Below, piece by piece: positions 51,633 to 59,698 of a stretch of 64,000 nucleotides of DNA (position 1 is the first letter of the stretch; every line of letters starts with the position of its first letter). This stretch comes from an uncultured Clostridia bacterium (GTDB lineage: Bacteria > Bacillota > Clostridia > Oscillospirales > Ruminococcaceae): the NCBI GenBank assembly GCA_947631455.1, contig CANRLH010000005.1:48501-112500 (forward strand). Direction: 5' to 3'. The translations under genes were made by a program, and so were the position numbers. The notes under the pieces were generated by a model, which did no database searches, was not told the DNA's origin, and worked only from the letters and a program-made list of their open reading frames with translations.

Positions 51633-53408
51633 TTACTCCTTTACGGTAATAACTTTATTTTTTTCACCGTAGCCTTTTATATCCAGAGACCATACGGTGT
51701 TTTTTTCGTTGTCCTCTTGTATCTTTTCAAATCCGAAATCTGCATAAAGCGTACTTACCATATTATTCTTGGCAGTAGGATAATAGTACCCCTTGAGCGT
51801 TGTTATGCCCTGCTTCGACGCTTTTTTAACTAACGAGTCAAGCATGGCGTACTCCATATCCCGCTTGAGTACCCTACAGCTCATCAGCCACAGAATAATG
51901 TCAAGGCTATCTCCGTTTATTTTTCCGATTACGACCGATACTATTCCGTTATCGCCAAATTTATCGGTAAGCCTTCCGCAAAGCCGTATATACTCATCTG
52001 AATTATAAATATCCTCCATCTGAGAAAGAGTAAACCTTTTTGTGGTGAGATTGAACTGATTGCTCTTGTTGGTAAGCTGCGTTATACGCTGGATATCCAC
52101 CGGCTCAAAATCTCTGATTAACGCATTCATTTCAAGGCTTAAAAGATAGTCCTTATAGCTTTCAAACATGGCCTTTTGCCGGTTTCTCTTTGCATTTGCC
52201 TCATACATCTCGTTCCTTTTAAGGTCGTCGCCGGATAGTGATGTGACCTCAAAAAAGCCACATGTGTCAAGTATTTTTATATATGAATCTACCTGTCCTA
52301 TCTTAGGCGCCTTAACCCCAAGCTGAGCCGATACTATCTCTCGCTCTGCGGGATTATCGTCAACAAATACAAAACTTTCGGGTAAAAGCCCTATTTCGTC
52401 TGCGGTGTTTTGTATGTTTATATTCTTTGGCTGCCAGTTTGCCTTTATTGAAATAAAATCCCCCGGCTTAAGCGCGCCGTCCGGATGATCAAGCCCTGCC
52501 AATGCGTTTTCCTCTTCATTTTTTGAAGCCACCGTCAAAAGCACACCTATATCCCTGTGAGCTTTAATGTACTCCTGAAACTCATAATAAGCCTCAGCCT
52601 CTGCGGTCTCCTGTCCGATAACTATTCCGTCAACTCCGTCGTCGCCCACAACGCCGCCCCAAAGGGTATTGTCAAGGTCAAGGGCAAAAGCCTTTTTGTT
52701 TTTCCCCATAATTGACTTTATTATATTTGAAATGTTTAAGCAAAGCTTTGGAATGGCATCAAGGCACAGACAATACTTATACATATACCACCATTTAGGC
52801 TCACTCCATTTGTCAACGCCATAGCTTGCCGAAAGGTAATTTATATCGTTTATAAAAAAGTTTTCGTTGCCGCCTGCATAATCATACAGCTTCATATTAA
52901 GCCTGCTTATAAAATTCGTTAAGCCGTGAATGTCGCTTGCGTCCTTGTTGCCCAAAAGCCTGTAATACGGAAGTTCAAAATTGTTCTGTATTATTACCGC
53001 ACCAAAAAGTGACTTTATCTTATCCCACATAACTTCAAAGTGCTTATACTGATCGGTAAGCTTTTGTTCAATTTCATCAGCGCTTTGCTTCACGCTTATT
53101 TTCTCCGTTATATTTCTCGACGAAGTGTGAATATAAACTATGTCAGGCGAAAACTTCATAAGCCCGGGGTTTTCAAACATAACGTCCTGCCAATACTGTG
53201 CATACTCGCATTCATAAAACTCGGGCTTGATCCCCTCATTAAGCAAAAACAGCTCAAGAACAGATACTATATCGCTTGTGGTAGAGCCTCCCAAAACGGC
53301 GATTTTTTTCTTTATCCTGCTTGTGCCATCTGACAAAAGCTCTCTTTTTATACTTTTTCTTTTTTTCAGGATATATCCGCTGTCAAAGGGATAATTAAGT
53401 ATGTCCAT
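51633..53408 (-). CDS. FkbH-like HAD-IIIC enzyme (glyceryl-ACP-forming candidate)
   Basis: A 591-residue enzyme with three parts: an N-terminal SGNH-like domain ('IAVLGGSTTSDIVSVLELF', about 36-54), a HAD-IIIC phosphatase domain and a C-terminal GNAT-like domain. The HAD domain holds motif I 'ALDLDNTLWGGVVGDDG' (Asp244/Asp246), Ser295, and motif IV 'FVDDNPAEREI' (Asp350/351). The GNAT-like domain has the family's 'LMSCRVLKRDMEYAML' (Cys511). Studied FkbH enzymes take D-1,3-bisphosphoglycerate, remove phosphate and leave a glyceryl unit on an ACP for polyketides or tetronates. There are no polyketide genes here, and the neighbours are an ACP and an MBOAT. A glyceryl donor for surface modification is inferred. 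An AGGAG site precedes the ATG. Confidence 0.92.
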   Translation of the reverse strand: MDILNYPFDSGYILKKRKSIKRELLSDGTSRIKKKIAVLGGSTTSDIVSVLELFLLNEGIKPEFYECEYAQYWQDVMFENPGLMKFSPDIVYIHTSSRNITEKISVKQSADEIEQKLTDQYKHFEVMWDKIKSLFGAVIIQNNFELPYYRLLGNKDASDIHGLTNFISRLNMKLYDYAGGNENFFINDINYLSASYGVDKWSEPKWWYMYKYCLCLDAIPKLCLNISNIIKSIMGKNKKAFALDLDNTLWGGVVGDDGVDGIVIGQETAEAEAYYEFQEYIKAHRDIGVLLTVASKNEEENALAGLDHPDGALKPGDFISIKANWQPKNINIQNTADEIGLLPESFVFVDDNPAEREIVSAQLGVKAPKIGQVDSYIKILDTCGFFEVTSLSGDDLKRNEMYEANAKRNRQKAMFESYKDYLLSLEMNALIRDFEPVDIQRITQLTNKSNQFNLTTKRFTLSQMEDIYNSDEYIRLCGRLTDKFGDNGIVSVVIGKINGDSLDIILWLMSCRVLKRDMEYAMLDSLVKKASKQGITTLKGYYYPTAKNNMVSTLYADFGFEKIQEDNEKNTVWSLDIKGYGEKNKVITVKE

Positions 53409-53490
53409 AAAAATTCTCCTGCCCTGTTTTGCTTGACTTTATTTAAAGCCCTTTTACAAAAGACCTTGTGTTAAATCTCAACTGTGATGC

Positions 53491-54336
53491 CTATACACCT
53501 GTGGTTACCGGAGCGGTAGTTGTCACAGCGGATGTCGTATTTTCTCTTGGAGGAAATGTTGCCGGAGTTACCGTTGTTATAGTTATATTGCCGTCAAACT
53601 TTTCTTTGTTTACGTTTTTGTTTGAGTTTTTAATAATCATGTTGTCGAGCTTAAAGCCAAACAGACCCGTAAAAGCATTCGCGACTGTTTTAAGCTCCTC
53701 TCTTTTAGGAGTGGTATCCGTAAAGAATTCAGATATTTTTTTCGTGTACTCCCCGTCGAAATAAGACCTAAACGAAAACTCGGGAAATGTCGCATAATTT
53801 CTGTTTTCGCTCTGCATAAAGCCGCTCGGGCGTTCAAGAATAAAAAGTGCTGCGGTAATGCACACGAAAACAAGCGTTACAAAAACAGAATTGAAAGCGT
53901 AAAAAAACCTTTTATGCTCCCAAGAGTCTTTCGTCTTCTTAAGTCTCACATCTTTATCTTCAGACTTTTTAATTATAACGTCAGGAACGCTGTGTGCTGC
54001 GTTTTCCCTTCTCACATTATCCTTTATGGTTTCCGCGATAGTATCGGCAACCGTCTCCTCCGTCTTTTTGCTTACCCCCCTGACGTCCGGATCGCACTTA
54101 GCCGCCTGCTTGAGCGCAATCGGTTTTGTGTCTGAGATGTCATCGGCATAAGAGTGCAAAACCGGTTTTATATCAAGAGTTTTGGTGCTTTCCTCGTCCT
54201 GATTTTTCTCAGGCCGTTCGGTGTGGGAAGAATCATTTCTGACATTATCAAGCGCCTTTTCAAGAGAACTCAGCGCATCGTCCAAAGCGTTTTTTACAGA
54301 AGAACCCTCTGTTTCTTTATTTTTATTATCGCTCAT
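53491..54336 (-). CDS. Membrane-anchored protein with AlgJ/DHHW-like N-terminal segment only
   Basis: 281 residues. A long charged cytoplasmic region (1-140, Lys/Glu/Asp-rich) comes first, then one transmembrane helix (about 145-167). The outer part begins 'SENRNYATFPEFSFRSYFDG', with 'EFFTDTTPKREELK' after it. That 'ENR.la.fP..s......G.......f..D..P.R' string opens DHHW/AlgJ/AlgX-type proteins that partner MBOAT acyltransferases. The SGNH-like catalytic part that should follow is missing; instead there is a Thr/Pro-rich tail ('TTSAVTTTAPVTT'). It lies between the MBOAT and FkbH genes. It may be a shortened accessory that positions the acceptor; the family link is moderate. Confidence 0.65.
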   Translation of the reverse strand: MSDNKNKETEGSSVKNALDDALSSLEKALDNVRNDSSHTERPEKNQDEESTKTLDIKPVLHSYADDISDTKPIALKQAAKCDPDVRGVSKKTEETVADTIAETIKDNVRRENAAHSVPDVIIKKSEDKDVRLKKTKDSWEHKRFFYAFNSVFVTLVFVCITAALFILERPSGFMQSENRNYATFPEFSFRSYFDGEYTKKISEFFTDTTPKREELKTVANAFTGLFGFKLDNMIIKNSNKNVNKEKFDGNITITTVTPATFPPRENTTSAVTTTAPVTTGV

Positions 54337-54399
54337 TACAAATCACCTCATTAGGTAATGCTTTGTTTTAAAACCTACTCGATAAAACTCTCGCCGTCA

Positions 54400-55821
54400 T
54401 CAGAATCTGAAATACAAAAACGGGTGAACAGTGCTCGTTACCAGCATAATACTTGACATCACAAGCATGGCGGCGTTTAAAATTACTCCTGCTGTATTTA
54501 CTACCATATATGAGACCTTTGCCTTTGCCGCAAGCTTTTTTACCGTATCTATTATCGGGAACGAGAAGAACACTGCCGCCGCCATAAGGATTATATACTG
54601 TACCATAAGTGTTTCGCTTGTGCCGTCTATTAGCTTGTTTCCTGACGCGCCCACAAGATTTTTGAAAAACTGTCCAAGCGCTCCGAAAGACTCAAAGTAG
54701 AATATTCCGAAGCCTATCGCTATAACGACCTTGCTGTAAATGTGCGTAAGCACGGCGGGCCATTTTTTAAGACGCTTTTTACCGATTTTAGTTTCAATAA
54801 ATATAAATAATCCCCAGTACAGCCCCCATATGATAAAGTTCCAGCTTGCGCCGTGCCAAAAGCCCGTACAAAACCACACCAGGAACAGATTAAGATACTG
54901 TCTGCGCTTACCGAAAATCGAGAGATAAAAAAGGTAGTCCCTGAAAAAGCTTCCAAGAGAAATGTGCCAACGCTGCCAGAACTCAGTGATATTTCTGCAA
55001 ACAAACGGGTGCTTGAAGTTTTCGTTAAAGTGAAAGCCGAATATTCTTCCGAGTCCTATCGCTATATCTGAATATCCCGAAAAGTCAAAATAATACCAAA
55101 GTCCCACCGCGACCGCGCCGTACCATGTTCCGGCTACCGAGAGCCCGTTAAGCGCCGCATAACCATTTTCAAAGGATCCGAAAAGCCCTGTTACCACGGT
55201 GCTTAATCCATCGGCAATAAGTACTTTTTTTGCAAGCCCTATACATATCCTTGAGATCCCCTCAGAAACATCCTCAAGGCTTGTCCTTCTGAAGTTTATT
55301 TCATTTTCAACGGTAGCATATCTGACGATAGGACCCGCAACAAGTTGCGGAAAAAGAGAAACATACATTAAAAAGCGCATAAAGCTTTTTTGCACTTTGA
55401 CCTTGCCCCAATAACAGTCTATCGTGTACGAAATAGTCTGAAATGTATAAAAGCTTATTCCAATAGGCAGTTCAATATCCGGGACCGGGATGCTAAGCCC
55501 TGTAGCGTAATTTATGTTTTCAACGATAAAGCCCGAGTATTTAAACACCACCAAAAGCCCCAGGTTTATTATAAGCGATGCCGCAAGCCCAATCTTTGCA
55601 CCTGTTTTTCCTCTGTATTTATCTATCACTCTTCCGTTTATGTAATCCACCGCGGCACTGAACACCAGAAGAAGAACACAAACCGGTTCTCCCCACGCAT
55701 AAAACACCAGAGAAAATACTATAAGCACAAGATTTCTCCACGCAAGGTTTTTGCATATAAAATACAGTATCAGACACAGCGGAAGAAATATGTATAAAAA
55801 AAGCAGATCCGCAAATATCAC
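54400..55821 (-). CDS. MBOAT-family membrane O-acyltransferase (AlgI/DltB-like)
   Basis: A 473-residue polytopic membrane protein with ten or more helices. AlgI/DltB hallmarks are 'LPIGISFYTFQTISYTIDCY' (about 118-137), 'FPQLVAGPIVRY' (157-168), 'YFDFSGYSDIAIGLGRIFGF' (244-263), 'ITEFWQRWHISLGSFFRDYLF' (with His286) and the active-site 'WHGASWNF' (His323). Such enzymes move acyl groups from a carrier inside the cell to glycans or teichoic acids outside. The start is GTG eight bases behind AAAGGAG. It is first gene of the cassette, with its own promoter. The donor is inferred to be the neighbouring ACP. Confidence 0.93.
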   Translation of the reverse strand: MIFADLLFLYIFLPLCLILYFICKNLAWRNLVLIVFSLVFYAWGEPVCVLLLVFSAAVDYINGRVIDKYRGKTGAKIGLAASLIINLGLLVVFKYSGFIVENINYATGLSIPVPDIELPIGISFYTFQTISYTIDCYWGKVKVQKSFMRFLMYVSLFPQLVAGPIVRYATVENEINFRRTSLEDVSEGISRICIGLAKKVLIADGLSTVVTGLFGSFENGYAALNGLSVAGTWYGAVAVGLWYYFDFSGYSDIAIGLGRIFGFHFNENFKHPFVCRNITEFWQRWHISLGSFFRDYLFYLSIFGKRRQYLNLFLVWFCTGFWHGASWNFIIWGLYWGLFIFIETKIGKKRLKKWPAVLTHIYSKVVIAIGFGIFYFESFGALGQFFKNLVGASGNKLIDGTSETLMVQYIILMAAAVFFSFPIIDTVKKLAAKAKVSYMVVNTAGVILNAAMLVMSSIMLVTSTVHPFLYFRF

Positions 55822-55940
55822 TTTTATATCTCCTTTATTTTTACGAAATGGTTAAAATGTTATTATCGCTTGATTTTCAAATGTGCTGAAATACTGTTTT
55901 AAACAAAACAAAGAAAAAAAGTCCATCAAGCTATATTTTA

Positions 55941-55969
55941 AGTATACCAAAAATAACGAATACAGTCAA
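55941..55969 (-). promoter_or_regulatory. Promoter of the MBOAT-FkbH-ACP cassette
   Basis: On the minus strand TTGACT (55964-55969), 17 bases, TATACT (55941-55946), about 120 bases before the MBOAT start. Confidence 0.7.
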
Positions 55970-55992
55970 TTAAATTCTGAAAAAACAAACAA

Positions 55993-56014
55993 CAGCCGAA
56001 AGCTTTTTCGGCTG
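55993..56014 (-). terminator. Terminator behind the small membrane-protein gene
   Basis: On the minus strand CAGCCGAAA / TTTCGGCTG with a four-base loop, followed by TTGTTTGTTTTTT. It separates that gene from the MBOAT cassette. Confidence 0.85.
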
Positions 56015-56023
56015 CCGTTTTAT

Positions 56024-56605
56024 CTAATCTTCAACTATGCTCTTCACTGGGGCATTATCCCTCATTTTTCTTGCCTTCCTCTTTTTATTCACACCGATAA
56101 CGATACTTACCGTCAAAAGTGCCAAAGAACCCGCCGCAAAAGCAGCAATTGGGTAATACCACAGCATATATTTTGTTTGAGGATTTAAATCTCCGCTTGC
56201 GGATACTCTTTGAGCGGCAAATTTAATAACACGTTCATAAGCCACATATAAATATATAAGCGTTCCGCTGATAGACGCTATGAAGCTTATTATATATCTT
56301 TTTAAAAATGCAAGAATAAGTCCTGCAAGCATCAGCAAAATTCCTATCAGCATAGCGTTTGCCGAACCAAGTGTAAGCGCACCCTTTTCGGTTACGGTCA
56401 TAGCGCCGGTATAAACTCCGACAACGGTGACTCCGCCGTAAAAAAATCCGGAGTATAAAAAAGAAGCCAGCATAATTATCTTTATAATCAAAAGGGGCAA
56501 AGGCTCTTTTTTCATAAATTTTTTTGATGCCTTTGAATCAAGCTCAAGCTGCGCCTTTTCTTTTTGAAAAGCCTTTTGTTTATCAAGGCGATTTCTCTTT
56601 GACAT
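56024..56605 (-). CDS. Hypothetical four-helix membrane protein
   Basis: 193 residues: a basic, Lys/Gln-rich N-terminus ('RNRLDKQKAFQKEKAQLELDSK') and four predicted transmembrane helices ('IIKIIMLASFLYSGFFYGGV', 'AMLIGILLMLAGLILAFL', 'IISFIASISGTLIYLYVAY', 'YPIAAFAAGSLALLTVSIVI'). It ends in a basic tail, 'KKRKARKMRDNAP'. I do not recognise a family. It has its own promoter with a palindrome over the -10, and its own terminator, so it is regulated separately from both neighbours. GAGGTG lies before the ATG. Confidence 0.8.
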   Translation of the reverse strand: MSKRNRLDKQKAFQKEKAQLELDSKASKKFMKKEPLPLLIIKIIMLASFLYSGFFYGGVTVVGVYTGAMTVTEKGALTLGSANAMLIGILLMLAGLILAFLKRYIISFIASISGTLIYLYVAYERVIKFAAQRVSASGDLNPQTKYMLWYYPIAAFAAGSLALLTVSIVIGVNKKRKARKMRDNAPVKSIVED

Positions 56606-56637
56606 ACGCTTTTGTCACCTCATTGATATAATAAAGC

Positions 56638-56667
56638 CATTGTATCATACAATGTATTATTTTTCAA
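56638..56667 (-). promoter_or_regulatory. Promoter of the four-helix protein with 17-bp palindromic operator
   Basis: On the minus strand TTGAAA (56662-56667), 17 bases, TACAAT (56639-56644). The perfect palindrome CATTGTAT-C-ATACAATG (56638-56654) covers the -10. Confidence 0.65.
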
Positions 56668-56788
56668 GTCCTTTTTATTCCATGGCAGTAATTAAGCCAT
56701 TGAAAATATTGCTTTGCGTAAAAGGTCTTAAACGAGAAATTATACTAAAGACGCGTCAAAAAACGAACAGTAATGAAAGGAGACAAAA

Positions 56789-57991
56789 ATGAAAAAAGCC
56801 CTTTCTTTGTTTTTTATTTTATTATTGATTTTTACTACTATTATTCTTACACTTACCGGCTTTTATTCGTCGTCGCTCCCCAAAAGACTGTTATACAATT
56901 CGCCAGACGACATAAAACTTTCGCCTGTCCTGTCATTAAAGGATACCACTGCAGCTGCGGTTTCTGAGGATTCTCCTGAAGTTAAGAAGCTTATGCTTTT
57001 CAACACCATTCCAGTAGGCGAGATAAAGCTTGAAAAAACGAACCGCACGTTTGTCATCCCCGGCGGCGAGCCGATAGGAATAAAGCTTCTGTCAAAGGGA
57101 GTTCTGGTCATTAAGCTTGGAGATGTAGAAGGACGATGTCCGGCAAAAGAAGCCGGAATATGCCCCGGAGATATTGTATTATCAGTAAACGGCAAAGAGG
57201 TTTTAACTAACGAGGAAATAGAAAATGCTATACAACAGTCTGACCGGCCGGAGGTGGAAATAAAGCTTTTAAGAAATTCAGAGGAAAAAACCGTTTACCT
57301 GACGCCCGCTTTTTCAAAGCAGGACGGCTGCAAAAAAGCAGGACTTTGGGTGCGGGATTCCTCAGCCGGAATAGGAACGCTCAGCTTTTATTCTCCTGAT
57401 ACAAAGCTTTTTGCGGGTCTTGGCCACCCAATATGTGATGCCGACACCGGAGAGACGTTTGACATTTCAAAGGGAAGCGTTTGCGGAGCCGATATAACAG
57501 GCTTTAAAAAAGCAGGCGGAGAAAAAGCCGGAGAGCTTGAGGGTCAGTTTGATGAAAAATCCATAAGCGGAGATATTCTCATAAACTGTGAATGCGGTAT
57601 TTACGGAACACTTAACAAAGCCACATTTAATCGTGATGCCGTACCGATCGCCTTTAAACAGGAGGTAGAAGTCGGTAACGCAGAAATACTCGCCACGGTA
57701 GAGGGCGATACTCCAAAGAGCTATTCTTGTAAAATAGAACAAATAAACCACGAGGGCACTAAAAATCTAGTCATAAGAATAACCGACGAAAATCTGTTAA
57801 AAACCACCGGAGGAATTTTACAGGGAATGAGCGGAAGCCCGATAATTCAAAACGGCAAGCTGGTAGGCGCGGTAACGCACGTAATGCTTGATACGAGCGA
57901 AATGGGCTACGGAATTTTTGCAGAGACAATGCTTGAAAGATTAAATTCAGCGGCAGAGCAAACGAGTGAGATTGAAAAAATCGCCTCATAG
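56789..57991 (+). CDS. spoIVB: SpoIVB peptidase (S55 family)
   Basis: A 400-residue forespore-secreted serine protease. In Bacillus it signals across the intermembrane space to start pro-sigma-K processing. It has an N-terminal membrane anchor ('ALSLFFILLLIFTTIILTLTGF'), a PDZ domain (about 95-175: 'GVLVIKLGDVEGRCPAKEAG', 'GDIVLSVNG') and a C-terminal chymotrypsin-like S55 domain. The catalytic His is in 'FAGLGHPICD' and the Ser in 'GMSGSPIIQNG'. It is immediately upstream of spo0A, the standard order in sporulating Firmicutes. The ATG follows AAAGGAGA. Confidence 0.96.
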   Translation: MKKALSLFFILLLIFTTIILTLTGFYSSSLPKRLLYNSPDDIKLSPVLSLKDTTAAAVSEDSPEVKKLMLFNTIPVGEIKLEKTNRTFVIPGGEPIGIKLLSKGVLVIKLGDVEGRCPAKEAGICPGDIVLSVNGKEVLTNEEIENAIQQSDRPEVEIKLLRNSEEKTVYLTPAFSKQDGCKKAGLWVRDSSAGIGTLSFYSPDTKLFAGLGHPICDADTGETFDISKGSVCGADITGFKKAGGEKAGELEGQFDEKSISGDILINCECGIYGTLNKATFNRDAVPIAFKQEVEVGNAEILATVEGDTPKSYSCKIEQINHEGTKNLVIRITDENLLKTTGGILQGMSGSPIIQNGKLVGAVTHVMLDTSEMGYGIFAETMLERLNSAAEQTSEIEKIAS

Positions 57992-57993
57992 CC

Positions 57994-58150
57994 TGTCGAA
58001 TAACAAAGCATAATCCGTTATCGGCATGCAAAATGCGTGCCGATATGTTTTTATGAAGCAAAACATACTTCTATGCAACTTCAACTTGGATTATAATTAT
58101 TTGTAAATTAAATTAATGAAATATGATTTAATATGCCTTGATATGTCGAG
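57994..58150 (+). promoter_or_regulatory. Possible Spo0A boxes upstream of spo0A
   Basis: TGTCGAA (57994-58000) matches the core 0A-box, and TGTCGAG (58144-58150) is one base off. Both lie in the 291-base gap before spo0A, where autoregulation would be expected. The core is short, so chance matches are possible. Confidence 0.4.
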
Positions 58151-58282
58151 AATTTTATGTTATTTTTTGTTTTGCGCCCTTGTATTGTGTAAAAGCGTAT
58201 GTTAAAATATAAAATACAAAATAAATGGTGGGCTATCCGAAAAACAAATTTTTTCGGAATATGACAAGAAAGGAATGGTATA

Positions 58283-59059
58283 ATGAATCAAAAAATCAAG
58301 GTGCTCATAGGGGACGACAGCCCCGATTTCGGAGTGAATGTAGCAAATTCGCTGAGGGGCATGGGCTTTTATGTTATAGCCCGTCCGAAAAACGGACAAA
58401 CACTGTTTGAGGCAATAAAAAACGAAATTCCGGATGTCGCCGTAATAGATGCTGTAATGCCGAACTTCGATGCAATAGAGCTAATCAAAAAGCTCAACGC
58501 CTCAAATTACAAAAAGCCGCACATTATAGTTGTCAGCTCATTTGACAATCAATTTATTGAAAGAAGTGTAATGGAAATGGGCGCGGCATACTATATGCGA
58601 AAGCCGTTTGAGGCTAAAACTCTGGGTGACAGAATCAACACCATTATGGGTCAGGGTACAGACTCCGACCTGTCGGTGCACCGCGCATCAAACGGGTTGA
58701 ATCTTGAGGTAATGGTAACCGACATCATACACCAGATAGGTGTGCCGGCTCACATAAAAGGCTACCACTATCTCCGCGAAGCTATTATGCTTTCGGTGAA
58801 TGACGGAGAAATGCTTGAAAGTGTTACCAAGGTGCTTTACCCGTCGGTTGCGAAAAGGTTCAAGACAACACCTTCAAGGGTTGAAAGAGCTATAAGACAC
58901 GCTATTGAAATTGCGTGGGACAGAGGAGACATCGACACCTTAAACTCATTCTTCGGCTATACCATTGACGTAGGAAAAGGCAAGCCGACCAACAGTGAGT
59001 TTATAGCACTTATAACCGACAAGATAAATCTCAAAAGAAAAGCAGCGGTGCACTTTTAA
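58283..59059 (+). CDS. spo0A: Sporulation master regulator Spo0A
   Basis: A 258-residue response regulator that, when phosphorylated, commits the cell to sporulation. The receiver domain has Asp11/Asp12 ('IGDDSPDFG'), phospho-acceptor Asp56 ('[10 protein letters not shown]') and the conserved Lys in 'YYMRKPFE'. The C-terminal DNA-binding domain has '[21 protein letters not shown]' and the recognition region '[21 protein letters not shown]', almost invariant in Spo0A. With spoIVB beside it, the organism or a recent ancestor made spores. AAAGGAA precedes the ATG, and a terminator follows. Confidence 0.98.
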   Translation: MNQKIKVLIGDDSPDFGVNVANSLRGMGFYVIARPKNGQTLFEAIKNEIPDVAVIDAVMPNFDAIELIKKLNASNYKKPHIIVVSSFDNQFIERSVMEMGAAYYMRKPFEAKTLGDRINTIMGQGTDSDLSVHRASNGLNLEVMVTDIIHQIGVPAHIKGYHYLREAIMLSVNDGEMLESVTKVLYPSVAKRFKTTPSRVERAIRHAIEIAWDRGDIDTLNSFFGYTIDVGKGKPTNSEFIALITDKINLKRKAAVHF

Positions 59060-59086
59060 ACGACATATACATCCAATAGCACAAAC

Positions 59087-59116
59087 GGCGGACGGCAAAA
59101 AGCTGACCGCCTTTTT
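59087..59116 (+). terminator. Terminator behind spo0A
   Basis: GGCGG / CCGCC with partly paired inner bases (ACGGC/GCTGA), followed by TTTTT. Confidence 0.75.
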
Positions 59117-59130
59117 CATATTCAAAATAC

Positions 59131-59159
59131 TTGACAAACACAGCTAAATTATATATAAT
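59131..59159 (+). promoter_or_regulatory. Promoter of the small membrane-protein gene at 59185
   Basis: Perfect TTGACA (59131-59136) and TATAAT (59154-59159), 17 bases apart. Confidence 0.85.
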
Positions 59160-59184
59160 TAAAAAAACTTGGGAGGTGTTTGAT

Positions 59185-59556
59185 ATGTTTAAAAATATTG
59201 GCAGAAAAATCAAAGCATTCGCAAAAATTGTATGTTGGATAGGAATTATTCTCTCGTTGCTCGCAGGAATTATTCTTATCATCGCCGGAATCAACGGAGA
59301 AGGTGTCAGAACGTTTATTGACGGTTCCTATACATATATGGATTCCGGTGTTTTGGTAGTTGTAGGAGTATTTGTTCTTATTTTAGGCCCGCTCTTCTCC
59401 TGGATAGGAAGCTTTATGGTTTACGGCTTCGGAGAACTTGTAGACAATGTTCAGTCTATCAAAAACGCGTTGGTTCCTGAGCAAAACGCACAACCGTATT
59501 ACCCACAGCAACCTACATATCAGGATCAGGCAAATCAACAAAATTCACAGCAGTAA
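59185..59556 (+). CDS. Hypothetical small membrane protein with Gln-rich tail
   Basis: About 123 residues with two transmembrane helices ('IVCWIGIILSLLAGIILIIAGI' and 'SGVLVVVGVFVLILGPLFSWIGSFMVYG') and a C-terminal 30 residues rich in Gln, Pro, Tyr and Asn ('YYPQQPTYQDQANQQNSQQ'). That resembles small bacterial proteins that precede or accompany zinc-ribbon membrane proteins, but no family is certain. The ATG at 59185 follows GGGAGGTG. The ATG 18 codons earlier lies on the promoter and is not used. Strong consensus promoter and own terminator: highly expressed, monocistronic. Confidence 0.75.
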   Translation: MFKNIGRKIKAFAKIVCWIGIILSLLAGIILIIAGINGEGVRTFIDGSYTYMDSGVLVVVGVFVLILGPLFSWIGSFMVYGFGELVDNVQSIKNALVPEQNAQPYYPQQPTYQDQANQQNSQQ

Positions 59557-59562
59557 AGATAT

Positions 59563-59598
59563 AAAGAGGGAAGCTTATGATCGGCTTCCCTCTTTATT
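59563..59598 (+). terminator. Terminator behind the small membrane-protein gene
   Basis: AAAGAGGGAAGC / GCTTCCCTCTTT, a 12-base stem with a nine-base loop, then ATTTG. Confidence 0.85.
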
Positions 59599-59633
59599 TG
59601 TGTTTTAATGGTGCAAAAAATTCTCAAAAAGTA

Positions 59634-59662
59634 AAGACAAAACAAAAAAAGTGTGTTATAAT
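59634..59662 (+). promoter_or_regulatory. Promoter of the Nudix gene
   Basis: AAGACA (59634-59639), 17 bases, TATAAT (59657-59662). Confidence 0.65.
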
Positions 59663-59698
59663 AATTACAATATAACATTTTGAGAAAGGACAAATCTT

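Noticed and set aside
51387..55821. The cassette as part of a polyketide or methoxymalonyl-ACP pathway
   Set aside because: FkbH and the carrier would fit, but there are no ketosynthase, FkbG/FkbI/FkbK-type or tetronate genes nearby, and an MBOAT transferase is present instead.
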